Positions 24,620 through 32,446 of a stretch of DNA of 34,906 bases are shown here, piece after piece; within the stretch, counting starts at the first letter, position 1, and each line of letters starts with the position of its first letter. Origin of the DNA: DATKRB01 sp035532415 (GTDB lineage Bacteria > Actinomycetota > Acidimicrobiia > Acidimicrobiales > RAAP-2); contig DATKRB010000014.1 in assembly GCA_035532415.1 (NCBI GenBank), forward strand, positions 1 to 34,906. Reading direction: 5' to 3'. The notes below the pieces were generated by a model. It was not told the DNA's origin. It saw only the letters and a program-made list of their open reading frames with translations, and did no database searches. Made by a program: the position numbers and the translations under genes.

Positions 24620-25987
24620 GTGGTGGGAGAACGGGCCAAGGGACGGTTCGCCGAGTCGTTCTCGCGACTCCGGCGGCGGGCGCATCTCGGTCGCCGCGAT
24701 CCGTACGAGCTCCACCTCGACCCCAGCCTGAGGCCCCGCGACGTCGAGCGGATCGGGGTCGCGCTCGATTCGGTGCTGGCCCAGCGGGAGCCGGTCACCC
24801 GTCGGCTCATGGCGTCGGCCGTGCTCTCCGCCTACGACAAGTTGAACGACACCGGCCGCGTCCGGTTCTTCGAGCGGATGTCCGAACAGCTGGCCCCCGA
24901 CGTCGCGGCGGTCGACGCCGCCATCGAGACGGTGCGGACCTCTCGCACGCCGAACGACCGGGTGGCCGCGGAGCGGGAGCTGCGGCGGGTGCTCACCCCG
25001 AGCTATGCCCGGCTCTTTCACGTGCTGACCGGGCTCCCCGAAGGGGTGAAGCTCCTCATCGACCTGCGCGCCGACCTGCTGGCGTGCCGGGGGGACGACC
25101 CGTCGTTGCGCCGCCTCGACGACGAGCTGGCGGGGCACCTGTCGACGGTGTTCGACGTGGGCCTGCTCGAGCTGCAGCTCATCACCTGGGAGCGTTCGCC
25201 GGCCGCGCTGCTCGAGAAGCTGATCGCCTACGAAGCGGTCCACGAGATCGGATCGTGGGACGACCTGAAGTACCGGCTCGAGGGTGCCCAGCGCTGTTTC
25301 GCCTTCATCCACCCCGCCATGCCCGACGAGCCCCTGATCTTCGTTGAGGTGGCGCTGACCCGGGGGATCGCCGGCAACCTCCCGGTGCTGCTGGGCCACG
25401 CCGAGGGCGAGACGGGCACAGCCGAAGGTGATACCGCCATCTTCTATTCGATCACCTCGTGCCAGCCCGGCCTCGCGGGGATCCAACTCGGCAACGAGCT
25501 GATCAAGCACGTCGTGGAGCGGCTCCGCCGCGACGAGCCGGGCCTGCGCAACTTCGCCACGCTGTCACCGATCCCCGATTTCCGGCCATGGGTGGAGCGC
25601 CAACTGGCCGGTGGGGACGTGACCCCGGGCGAGCGCGCGGCGTTTCAGGACGATCTCGGCTCCGTGCGCAAGCTCGTGAACGCCCAACAGGTGCAGCACG
25701 CGCCCGACGGGATCCGCGTCGGCCTCCTGTCGATGTGCGCCCGGTTCCTGACCGAGCAGGGTCAGACCCGCAGTGCCGACTCGGTGGCGAACTTCCACCT
25801 GTCCAACGGCGCCAGGATCGAGCGGCTGAACTGGCTCGCCAACCCTGCGCCCTACGAGATCGACCGGTCCTTCGGCATCATGGCCAACTACCGCTACGAC
25901 CTCGGTACCATCGCCGTCAACGTGAACGAGTACCTGCAGTCGGGGACGATCGACGCCGCGAGCGGGGTGCGCGAGCTCGTCCGCTGA
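24620..25987 (+). CDS. Malonyl-CoA decarboxylase
   Basis: A 455-residue enzyme that converts malonyl-CoA to acetyl-CoA and CO2. It has an N-terminal helical domain (about 1-190) and a GNAT-fold catalytic domain. Recognisable blocks are RCFAFIHPAMPDEPLIFVEV, ALTRGIAGNLPVLL, AIFYSITSCQPGLAGIQLGN and NFATLSPIPDFRPW with the likely catalytic S316, then ANFHLSNGARIERLNWLAN with H393. The Ser-His pair matches the known dyad of this family. The start is GTG 24620 (or GTG 24623), with no clear Shine-Dalgarno; it may be read by coupling from the MFS gene. It could adjust malonyl-CoA levels or allow use of malonate. Confidence 0.95.
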   Translation: MVGERAKGRFAESFSRLRRRAHLGRRDPYELHLDPSLRPRDVERIGVALDSVLAQREPVTRRLMASAVLSAYDKLNDTGRVRFFERMSEQLAPDVAAVDAAIETVRTSRTPNDRVAAERELRRVLTPSYARLFHVLTGLPEGVKLLIDLRADLLACRGDDPSLRRLDDELAGHLSTVFDVGLLELQLITWERSPAALLEKLIAYEAVHEIGSWDDLKYRLEGAQRCFAFIHPAMPDEPLIFVEVALTRGIAGNLPVLLGHAEGETGTAEGDTAIFYSITSCQPGLAGIQLGNELIKHVVERLRRDEPGLRNFATLSPIPDFRPWVERQLAGGDVTPGERAAFQDDLGSVRKLVNAQQVQHAPDGIRVGLLSMCARFLTEQGQTRSADSVANFHLSNGARIERLNWLANPAPYEIDRSFGIMANYRYDLGTIAVNVNEYLQSGTIDAASGVRELVR

Positions 25988-25988
25988 C

Positions 25989-26069
25989 CTCGGACGGCAA
26001 TCTCGGACGGCAATCTCGGGCGGCAATCTCGGGCAGGCATACGCCACATCGCCACATCGCCACATCGCC
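25989..26069. repeat. Two adjacent minisatellites between convergent genes
   Basis: Four 13-bp units of CTCGGACGGCAAT type (25989-26040; the third and fourth diverge) are followed at 26042-26069 by three and a half exact copies of CGCCACAT. They fill the gap between the malonyl-CoA decarboxylase stop and the alkA stop. No hairpin terminator is evident. Confidence 0.85.
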
Positions 26070-26083
26070 GTTTCTCAGGCTCT

Positions 26084-26704
26084 TCACGCTCGCTCGTCGG
26101 CCGCCCGCCAGCAGTACCAGGCGACGGTGCTGCGGTACGGCCGGTAGGGCTCACCCAGGTCGGCCAGCTGCCGGGGGGTCGGGACCTCGGGCAGCCCCCA
26201 ACCGGCGGCGAACCCGGCCCGGACCCCGAAGTCGCCGACCGGCCACACGTCGGGGCGGGCCAGGGTCGAGAGGAGGAACATCTCGGCGGTCCAGCGCCCG
26301 ATGCCCCGCACCTGCACAAGGTGCTCCACCACGGCCTCGTCGGACAGCCGCCCGATACGCGCGAGTGACACCCTGCCGGCCGCCACCTGCTCGGCGAGAT
26401 CCCGGATGGACGCTGCCTTGGAGGCGCTCAGTCCGCACGAGGTCAGCACCGCGGTGTCGGTCGCGAGGACCCGGTCCGCCGTCACCTCCGCGTCGAGCGC
26501 CTCGACCAGACGGGCGTGGATGGTCGAAGCGGCGCGTCCGGCGAGCTGCTGGTAGCAGATGGCCCGGGCCAGCGCGGCGAACCGCTCGCCGGCAGCCGCC
26601 GGCCGACGCGAGGGGGGCGGCCCGTGGCGCCGGACGAGCCCGGCCAGCACCGGATCACGCCTGCTCAATACCCGGACGTCCGGAGCGCCCCCTGATGCCG
26701 TCAC
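26084..26704 (-). CDS. DNA-3-methyladenine glycosylase II (AlkA-like, HhH-GPD)
   Basis: A 206-residue base-excision repair enzyme. The helix-hairpin-helix LVQVRGIGRWTAEMFLL (129-145) and the catalytic Asp in WPVGDFGVRAG (D158) are intact; AICYQQLAGRAASTIHARL is the usual N-terminal helix block. It removes alkylated purines from DNA. It lacks the N-terminal beta domain of E. coli AlkA, as many actinobacterial forms do. GTG 26704 lies 3 bases after the tldE stop, making it the last gene of a LysR-tldD-tldE-alkA run. Confidence 0.92.
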   Translation of the reverse strand: MTASGGAPDVRVLSRRDPVLAGLVRRHGPPPSRRPAAAGERFAALARAICYQQLAGRAASTIHARLVEALDAEVTADRVLATDTAVLTSCGLSASKAASIRDLAEQVAAGRVSLARIGRLSDEAVVEHLVQVRGIGRWTAEMFLLSTLARPDVWPVGDFGVRAGFAAGWGLPEVPTPRQLADLGEPYRPYRSTVAWYCWRAADERA

Positions 26705-26707
26705 GCC

Positions 26708-28153
26708 TCAGCTCGCCTGGCTGACCGAGCTCATGTTGAAGTCGGGGACCCGCAGGGCCGGCATCGACGTCCGGTTCAGCCATTCGCCGAACTCCCGACC
26801 GAGGGCCCGCCCGCTCGCGCCGGCCTCGGTGGCGCGCCCCAGGACGCCGACCGGGCTCTCGTTGAACCGGAAGTTGTTGGCCGACCCGACGATCTCGCCG
26901 TCCTCAACGACGTACACGCCGTCGCGGGTGAGCCCGGTGAGCAACAGGGTGGAAGGGTCGACCTCGCGGATGTACCAGAGACAGGTCACGAGCAGCCCCC
27001 GCTCGGTCCGCGCGACGAGATCGTCGACGGAGCCGGTGGCTCCGGGTAGCTCGAGCACGAGGTTGTCCACCGGCGGGGTGGCGGTCGTGCCGGACCGGTT
27101 CGCCCCCGCCCGGTGGTAGCGGAGACGCGCCAGCCGGCCATGCTCGATCCACCCGGTGTGCCCGATCCCCAACCCGTTGTCGAAGACCGACACGTCGGCT
27201 CCCGACACCCCGGTGGCCACGAACGGCGAACAGGCCAGGCCGGGCTCACCCGGATCGCTCCGCAGCTCGAAGGGGAGGGCGGACAGCAGGTCCCCGACGC
27301 GCGTGCCGCCGCCGGATCGGGAGAAGACCGTCCGCCCGTCCTCGGCGTCCTGTCCACCCATGGCGTCGACCAGGCCCACCATCAGATCGGCGGTGGCCTC
27401 GGAGGGCAGGACGACCTCGTAGCGGCCGGCCGGCAGCTCGATCCGGCGCCGGGCGCGCTCGAGGCGCGGCACGATCCGGTCCTCGAGCCCGCCGACGGAG
27501 ACGTCGGCGAAGTCGGCGGTGCCCGAACCGGCCCACGCCGAGCGGGAGCCGTCGGCGCTCCGGGCCACGAGGTGCAACGATCCGGTCGGTTGCGCGTGGC
27601 GGAGGCGGAGGCCGGTGGAGGTTCCCAGGTACACCGTCGACACACCATGCTCGGCGAAGCCGGCCAGCACCCGGTCGCTCCCGGGCCTGCGGGCGCGCCG
27701 GAAGGCATGGCCGAGCCCGGCGAGCACGTCGCCGAGGACGGAGAGGTCGGTCGCGTCGGGCGGGGTGGCGAAGTCCGGCAGGGTCGGGCCGGCCGCCGGC
27801 GGCCGGTCTTCGGGCCCGACGAGGGCCGCTGCGTCGTCGGCCGGCCGCGACGCGGCCGCGTCGCCCGCCGCGTCGCGGACCAGCGCGTCGATGTCGACGG
27901 CACCGCCCCGTCTCGCCATGCCCGGGGCCACACCGCCCTCCACCGCCTGAAAATTGATGACGGTCACCCGTCGATCGCGCCGGATGCCGTTGGTGGTCAC
28001 CGTGTTGTTGGCGAAGCGGACCTCGGCCTCACTGGTGTCCTCCACGATGACGACGCAGCCCTCGCCACCGGCGGCGGCCAGCGCCCGTTCGACCACTTCG
28101 GGGGCCGGCGGCAGCCCCGAGGGGTCCCGGGTCCGAGCCCCCCCGGGCGTCAC
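26708..28153 (-). CDS. tldE: TldE/PmbA family metallopeptidase subunit
   Basis: A 481-residue partner of TldD. N-terminal pattern RALAAAGGEGCVVIVEDTSEAEVRFANNTVTTNG, middle AGRYEVVLPSEATADLMVGLVDAMG, and C-terminal LLLTGLTRDGVYVVEDGEIVGSANNFRFNESP are typical; it lacks the HExxxH zinc motif, as expected of the non-catalytic subunit. TldD/TldE complexes clip peptides, for example maturing microcin B17 and degrading the CcdA antitoxin in E. coli. The start is GTG 28153, overlapping the tldD stop (GTGA). The frame remains open far upstream but that part is antisense to nothing useful and shadows tldD. Confidence 0.93.
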   Translation of the reverse strand: MTPGGARTRDPSGLPPAPEVVERALAAAGGEGCVVIVEDTSEAEVRFANNTVTTNGIRRDRRVTVINFQAVEGGVAPGMARRGGAVDIDALVRDAAGDAAASRPADDAAALVGPEDRPPAAGPTLPDFATPPDATDLSVLGDVLAGLGHAFRRARRPGSDRVLAGFAEHGVSTVYLGTSTGLRLRHAQPTGSLHLVARSADGSRSAWAGSGTADFADVSVGGLEDRIVPRLERARRRIELPAGRYEVVLPSEATADLMVGLVDAMGGQDAEDGRTVFSRSGGGTRVGDLLSALPFELRSDPGEPGLACSPFVATGVSGADVSVFDNGLGIGHTGWIEHGRLARLRYHRAGANRSGTTATPPVDNLVLELPGATGSVDDLVARTERGLLVTCLWYIREVDPSTLLLTGLTRDGVYVVEDGEIVGSANNFRFNESPVGVLGRATEAGASGRALGREFGEWLNRTSMPALRVPDFNMSSVSQAS

Positions 28154-29658
28154 CGCCCCCCCTCGGCGCGGGCATTGAGCACCCGGACGTCTCGCACGAG
28201 CACCGACGGGCACCCATGACTGACCGGTGCGACCTGGCCGGGTTGCCCCTTGCCACAGTTGAAAGCCCCGCCGAGGCGGTAGGTCGACCGCCCGCCCACG
28301 GCCTCCATCGATCCCCAGAACTCGGTCGTGACGGCCTGGTAGGCCACGTCCCGCAGCTGGCCTGCCAGCCGGCCGTCGACGATGGCGAAGAACCGTTGGC
28401 CGGTGAACTGGAAGTTGTAACGCTGCATGTCGATGGACCAGCTCTTGTCGCCCACGACGTAGATCCCGCGTTCCACCCCGCCGATCAGGTCCTCGGTGGT
28501 CGGTCCCTCGCCGGCCGCCGGCCGGAGGGAGACGTTGGCCATCCGCTGGATCGGCACGTGGAGCGGCGAGTCGGCGAAGGCGCAGCCGTTGGAGCCGGAC
28601 AGGCCGGACGCGCCGGCGATCGCCCGGTCCAGCTGGTAGCCGACCAGGACACCGTCGCGCACCAGATCGAAGGTCTGGGCGGCCACGCCCTCGTCGTCGA
28701 TGGCCACGGTGGCCAGACCGTGGGGGGTGGTGCGGTCGCCGGTCACGTTCATGGCCGGCGAGCCGTAGCGCAGGTTGCCCAGCCGGTCCGGGGTGGCGAA
28801 CGAGGTGCCGGCGTACGCGGCCTCGTACCCCATGGCCCGGTCCAGCTCGGTCGCGTGGCCGATCGACTCGTGGATCGTGAGCCACAAGTTGGTGGGATCG
28901 ACGACCAGGTCGTACCGACCGGGCTCGACCGAGGGCGCGCGGAGCTTGGCCGCCAGGAGCTCGGGCATCTCCGCCAGCTCGCCGTCCCAGTCCCACCCGT
29001 TCCCGTTCAGGTACTCCCAGCCCCGGCCCACCGGTGGGGCCAGCGTGCGCATGGTCTCGAAACCGTCGCCGTCGGGACGGATCGCCATGGCCTCCACCAC
29101 CGGGTGGACCCGGACCCGGCGTTGGTTGGCCACCGTGCCGTTCAGGTCGGCGTAGTGCTTCTCTTCGGTGACCGCGAGGACGGAGGCGATGACGTGTCGG
29201 ACCCCGGGGGAGGCTTGCAGACGGCGGCTCCACTCGCCCAGGGTGGCCACCTTGTCGGCGAGGGGAACCGACGCGGGATCGATGTCGAACGGGGACTCCC
29301 AGTTCACCTCGCCGTGCCCCGGCTCGGGGGCCAGTTCGACCCGGCCGGGCGTCGCCACGGCGCAGGCCCGGGCCGCCAGCACCGCCTGGCCGGCCAGGGC
29401 GGCGACGGCGTCGGGATCGCTGGCCACCGTCGCTGCGAACCCGAGCGATCCCTCGTGCAGCACCCGCAGGCCGACGCCGACCTCGGTGTCGTCCGCCGCG
29501 GTCTCGACCCGGCCGTCCCTCAGCCGGAGGCCCTGGGACCGGATCCGCTCCACCCGCACCTCCGCCTGGGCGCAGCCGAGGGAGGCCGCCGCCCCGAGCA
29601 CCACGTCCCGAAGGTCGGCCTGGCGGGTCTCGTCGAGCGCGTCACCTCCGCGGGGCAC
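28150..29658 (-). CDS. tldD: TldD family zinc metallopeptidase
   Basis: A 502-residue catalytic subunit. HESIGH (H263, E264, H268) is the zinc/catalytic motif, followed by the family block ELDRAMGYEAAYAGTSFA; FNCGKGQPGQ with the third zinc ligand Cys and SHGCPSVLV are near the C-terminus. The start is GTG 29658, nine bases after the LysR stop; a ribosome site is not obvious, so the start could be a little downstream. With TldE it forms a chamber that degrades unfolded peptides. No microcin-like precursor gene is seen nearby. Confidence 0.93.
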   Translation of the reverse strand: MPRGGDALDETRQADLRDVVLGAAASLGCAQAEVRVERIRSQGLRLRDGRVETAADDTEVGVGLRVLHEGSLGFAATVASDPDAVAALAGQAVLAARACAVATPGRVELAPEPGHGEVNWESPFDIDPASVPLADKVATLGEWSRRLQASPGVRHVIASVLAVTEEKHYADLNGTVANQRRVRVHPVVEAMAIRPDGDGFETMRTLAPPVGRGWEYLNGNGWDWDGELAEMPELLAAKLRAPSVEPGRYDLVVDPTNLWLTIHESIGHATELDRAMGYEAAYAGTSFATPDRLGNLRYGSPAMNVTGDRTTPHGLATVAIDDEGVAAQTFDLVRDGVLVGYQLDRAIAGASGLSGSNGCAFADSPLHVPIQRMANVSLRPAAGEGPTTEDLIGGVERGIYVVGDKSWSIDMQRYNFQFTGQRFFAIVDGRLAGQLRDVAYQAVTTEFWGSMEAVGGRSTYRLGGAFNCGKGQPGQVAPVSHGCPSVLVRDVRVLNARAEGGR

Positions 29659-29667
29659 GGGTGCACG

Positions 29668-30705
29668 CTACCGGGCCGGTGCCGACGGCGGTACCGGGGG
29701 AAGGCCTGTCCAGCGGTCCGGAGCGCGGTCCGTCCCGAACGGGTGGAGGCCCGCCGTCGTGCCGCACCCCGCCACGACGTCGTGGAGGGTCTCGATCAGG
29801 ACCCGGGTGGGGGCCGAGGGGAGGCCCCGGGTCCGGAGGGCGACGCCGACCCCACGGCGGGGGAAGCCTTCGAGCGCGACCATGCGGAACTCGCTCCTCA
29901 GGTGATCGGGGAGCGCGGCCGCGGGGAGGATGGCCGGCCCGTACCCGTCGAACGTCAAGGACGCCAGCATGTGCATCCCGTCGAGCTCGATGGAGGGCCG
30001 AAGGGTCACGCCGGCCTTGCGGGCCGCCGCGTCGATCTCGTTGCGCAGGGCGGTGCCGGGTATGGGGAGGAGGAGCTCGAGGTCGGTCAGCGCGGTCAGG
30101 GGCAGGGGGTCGACCGGGCCGTCGGTCGGACCGGTCGCTTGGGCGTCGCCGGACGCGTCGGCGGGAACAGTGCTCGCGGCCGGGGCCAGAGGGTGCCCCA
30201 CCGGGACCACGAGCATGAGGTCCTCGCCGAAGAGCGGGGTGGCGACGAGGTCGTCGCTGCGGACCGGAAGGCTGACGACCGCCAGATCGAGGCGACCGGA
30301 GACCAGCTGGGGCTCGAGGGTGGTGTTCGTCCCGTCGGTGACGTTCAGGCGGATGTGCGGGTGGCGCTCTCTCAGCCGGGCGAAGAGCTGGGGCACCAGC
30401 CAGCGCCCGGTGGTCCCGATCACGCCGGCCCTGACCGTGCCCGACACCTCTTGACGGAGGGAGACCACGTCGGCAGCCATGGCGTCGAGCTCCACCATCA
30501 TCCGCCGGGCCCGGGCCACGACCACCTCGCCCTCCTCGGTCAGGTGGCCGGACGACCGATCGACCAGGATGACGTCGAGCTCCCGCTCGATGCGTGCCAC
30601 GTGGGCGGAGATGTTCGACTGCACGGTGCCGATGGACTCTGCGGCCGCCGAGAAGCTGCCACAGTCGGCGATCCCGATCAGTGCCTGCAGGTGTTTCAGG
30701 TCCAT
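29668..30705 (-). CDS. LysR family transcriptional regulator
   Basis: A 345-residue regulator. The winged helix-turn-helix occupies residues 1-60 (MDLKHLQALIGIADCGSFSA, then IGTVQSNISAHVARIERELD). The co-inducer domain follows with GTVRAGVIGTTGRWLVPQL and a late GYGPAILP. A Pro/Ala/Thr insertion (about 180-205) and a Pro-rich C-terminal tail are additions to the usual ~300 length. It reads into tldD after nine bases, so here LysR heads the operon rather than facing its target, apart from the divergent HAD-murT-gatD operon across 313 bases. A T-N11-A dyad lies 42-58 bases upstream. Confidence 0.92.
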   Translation of the reverse strand: MDLKHLQALIGIADCGSFSAAAESIGTVQSNISAHVARIERELDVILVDRSSGHLTEEGEVVVARARRMMVELDAMAADVVSLRQEVSGTVRAGVIGTTGRWLVPQLFARLRERHPHIRLNVTDGTNTTLEPQLVSGRLDLAVVSLPVRSDDLVATPLFGEDLMLVVPVGHPLAPAASTVPADASGDAQATGPTDGPVDPLPLTALTDLELLLPIPGTALRNEIDAAARKAGVTLRPSIELDGMHMLASLTFDGYGPAILPAAALPDHLRSEFRMVALEGFPRRGVGVALRTRGLPSAPTRVLIETLHDVVAGCGTTAGLHPFGTDRAPDRWTGLPPVPPSAPAR

Positions 30706-30746
30706 TTGGGACCACGCTCCCGTTCGCTTGTGGTCGGCTCCCTGAA

Positions 30747-30763
30747 CATCAGTATAAGTGATG
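30747..30763. promoter_or_regulatory. LysR-type operator candidate (T-N11-A dyad)
   Basis: CATCAGTATAAGTGATG has arms CATCA/TGATG and contains the T-N11-A spacing expected of LysR boxes, in an AT-rich stretch upstream of lysR. Autoregulation and control of the divergent operon are both possible. Confidence 0.5.
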
Positions 30764-30864
30764 GGAAGTATCTCCCAAAAGCTGCTTGACAGATGCAGAT
30801 GGTTCCGGCAAACTGACAGAAGACCGCAGGAGATGGAACCCCCCCTCCGATCCTGGCGTGTCGT

Positions 30865-30899
30865 GTGAAGGGATCGCCTCCCCCCGGCGATCCCTTCAC
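30865..30899 (+). promoter_or_regulatory. Perfect 14-bp stem hairpin in the operon leader
   Basis: GTGAAGGGATCGCC (30865-30878) and GGCGATCCCTTCAC (30886-30899) pair without mismatch around TCCCCCC. It is followed by no T-run on either strand and is not at the end of any gene. It lies 120-154 bases upstream of the HAD-acyltransferase start. Confidence 0.8.
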
Positions 30900-30973
30900 C
30901 GCGTCAGGGGACAGTTCGCCGACGAGGGTACCGTGGCGAGGGGGATCACGGCCGACACGCTCTTCCCGGGGAG

Positions 30974-31001
30974 GGTGGTCACCGGAGGGGAATTGACCAC
31001 C
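30974..31001 (+). promoter_or_regulatory. Second leader hairpin, 8-bp stem with SD-like loop
   Basis: GGTGGTCA (30974-30981) pairs with TGACCACC (30994-31001). The loop holds GGAGGGG, which resembles a ribosome site but is 29 bases from the GTG at 31019. TTG at 30993 would open a four-residue frame ending at TAG 31005-31007. Confidence 0.5.
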
Positions 31002-31018
31002 GGGTAGCCTTCACGAGC

Positions 31019-32446
31019 GTGGGCGCCGTCTTCGTCGATCTCGACCGGACGCTCCTGCGGGGGGCGAGCGGCCCCCTGCTCGAGGCGGCGCTGCTTGCCG
31101 AGGGGGTCGTGGGGCATCGGCGGTCCCTGCCCGGGAACCGCCTGCTCTACGGCCTGTACGACCGGTTCGGGGAGAACCTGGCGGCCATGAGCCTGGCCCG
31201 GGCTGCTGCCCTCGCGGCCCGCGGATGGTCGCAAGACGGCACGCGGCGAGCCGGGAGCCGCGCGGTGGGTGAGCTGTTGGAACTGGTGGCGCCCTACGCC
31301 CCCGAGGTGCTCGCGCGCCACCGCGGGGAGGGACACCGGCTGGTCCTGACCACGACGACCCCGCTCGACCTCGTCGAACCCTTCGCCGAGGCGATGGGAT
31401 TCGACGCGGTGGTGGCCACCCGCTACGCGGTGAGGGACGGCCGCTACACCGGCAGGTTGTCCGGTGGGTTCGTCTGGGGACTGGGCAAGCGGCAGGCGGT
31501 GGGGCGCTGGGCGGACGCCGAGGGCATCGATCTCGCCGATTGCGACGCCTACTCCGACAGCTTCTTCGACGCCCCCCTGCTCTCGGGCGTGGGCAGGCCC
31601 CACGCCGTCAATCCCGATCCGAGGCTCGGTGCACTTGCCCGGGTCCGCCGGTGGCCGGTGGAGCACTGGGACCGGCCGCCGGGCGTCCCCTCGCTGGCCG
31701 GGCTCGAGCCTTACGACGTACTGCGGCCGTTCGTCCGGCCTGAGGTGTTCCCCTATGCCCGTTTTGACGTGCAGGGCCTCGAGCACATCCCCGATCACGG
31801 TCCGGTGGTCTTGGCATCGAACCACCGGAGCTACTTCGACGTGGCCGCCCTGGCCCTGGTGGCCGCGGGCGCGGGTCGTCCCGTCCGCTTCCTGGCCAAG
31901 CGGGAGCTCTTCGACGCTCCGATGCTCGGTCGGGTGGCGCGTTCGCTCGGGGGGATCCCGGTCGACCGGGGCTCGCCCTCGCCGACGGCGTTGCGGAGCG
32001 CCAGCTCGGCGCTCCGGGCGGGCGAGGTGGTGCTGGTGCTCCCGCAGGGGACGATCCCCCGGGGGGAGGACTTCTTCAGGCCGGCCCTCACGGGCAGGAC
32101 AGGTGCGGTCCGGTTGGCCCAAGGGGCGGGCGCACCCCTCGTGCCGATCGGGCTGTGGGGGACCGAGGTGGTGTGGCCCCGCTCGTCCCGTCTGCCCGAC
32201 GTGACCCGGCTCCTCCGCCCTCCGACCGTCCGGGTCCGCGTCGGGTTCCCCGTCGAGCTCGGGTCGCTCCCGCCGGACGAGGGGACGAGGCGGCTCATGC
32301 GGGCGATCTCCGCCCTGCTCCCCGCCGACGGGCGACTGTGCCGACCGCCGAACGAGGAGGAGCTCGAGCGAACCTATCCGCCCGGTACCCGACCCCGGCT
32401 CACCACCGCTTCCGCGGACGGTGCCGAGCCCTGCGGCCGCCGGTGA
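31019..32446 (+). CDS. HAD-IB phosphatase - 1-acyl-glycerol-3-phosphate acyltransferase fusion
   Basis: A 475-residue two-domain protein. The N-terminal HAD-IB hydrolase (about 1-215) has the nucleophile motif FVDLDRT (D7, D9), motif II LTTTT (110-114) and motif III DAYSDSFFDAP (176-186). The C-terminal PlsC-like acyltransferase (about 240-450) has NHRSYFD, the HX4D motif (H269, D274), and LPQGTIPRG (341-349), where the usual EGT glutamate is Gln. Such fusions occur in actinobacteria and are placed in phospholipid synthesis; the substrate of the HAD half is unknown. GTG 31019 puts the DxD motif at the very N-terminus. Its stop overlaps the murT start (GTGA). Confidence 0.9.
   Translation: MGAVFVDLDRTLLRGASGPLLEAALLAEGVVGHRRSLPGNRLLYGLYDRFGENLAAMSLARAAALAARGWSQDGTRRAGSRAVGELLELVAPYAPEVLARHRGEGHRLVLTTTTPLDLVEPFAEAMGFDAVVATRYAVRDGRYTGRLSGGFVWGLGKRQAVGRWADAEGIDLADCDAYSDSFFDAPLLSGVGRPHAVNPDPRLGALARVRRWPVEHWDRPPGVPSLAGLEPYDVLRPFVRPEVFPYARFDVQGLEHIPDHGPVVLASNHRSYFDVAALALVAAGAGRPVRFLAKRELFDAPMLGRVARSLGGIPVDRGSPSPTALRSASSALRAGEVVLVLPQGTIPRGEDFFRPALTGRTGAVRLAQGAGAPLVPIGLWGTEVVWPRSSRLPDVTRLLRPPTVRVRVGFPVELGSLPPDEGTRRLMRAISALLPADGRLCRPPNEEELERTYPPGTRPRLTTASADGAEPCGRR

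Larger units (their letters stand above)
30706..31018. other. Divergent intergenic region between lysR and the HAD-murT-gatD operon
   Basis: No gene is visible. From left to right it contains a LysR-type dyad (30747-30763), an imperfect GGGA...TCCC dyad (30763-30776), TTGACA (30786-30791) as a possible plus-strand -35 with a poor -10, a perfect 14-bp-stem hairpin (30865-30899) and a second hairpin (30974-31001) before the GTG at 31019. Confidence 0.6.

Noticed and set aside
25989..26069. CRISPR-like array
   Set aside because: Units are 13 and 8 bases, directly abutting without spacers, and no cas gene is present.
26708..30705. RiPP or microcin biosynthetic cluster around TldD/TldE
   Set aside because: No precursor peptide, cyclodehydratase, radical-SAM modifier or dedicated exporter is adjacent.
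28216..30789. An 857-codon plus-strand frame opposite tldD and lysR
   Set aside because: It mirrors conserved genes on the other strand, has no recognisable motif and no ribosome site; it is a codon-bias artefact.
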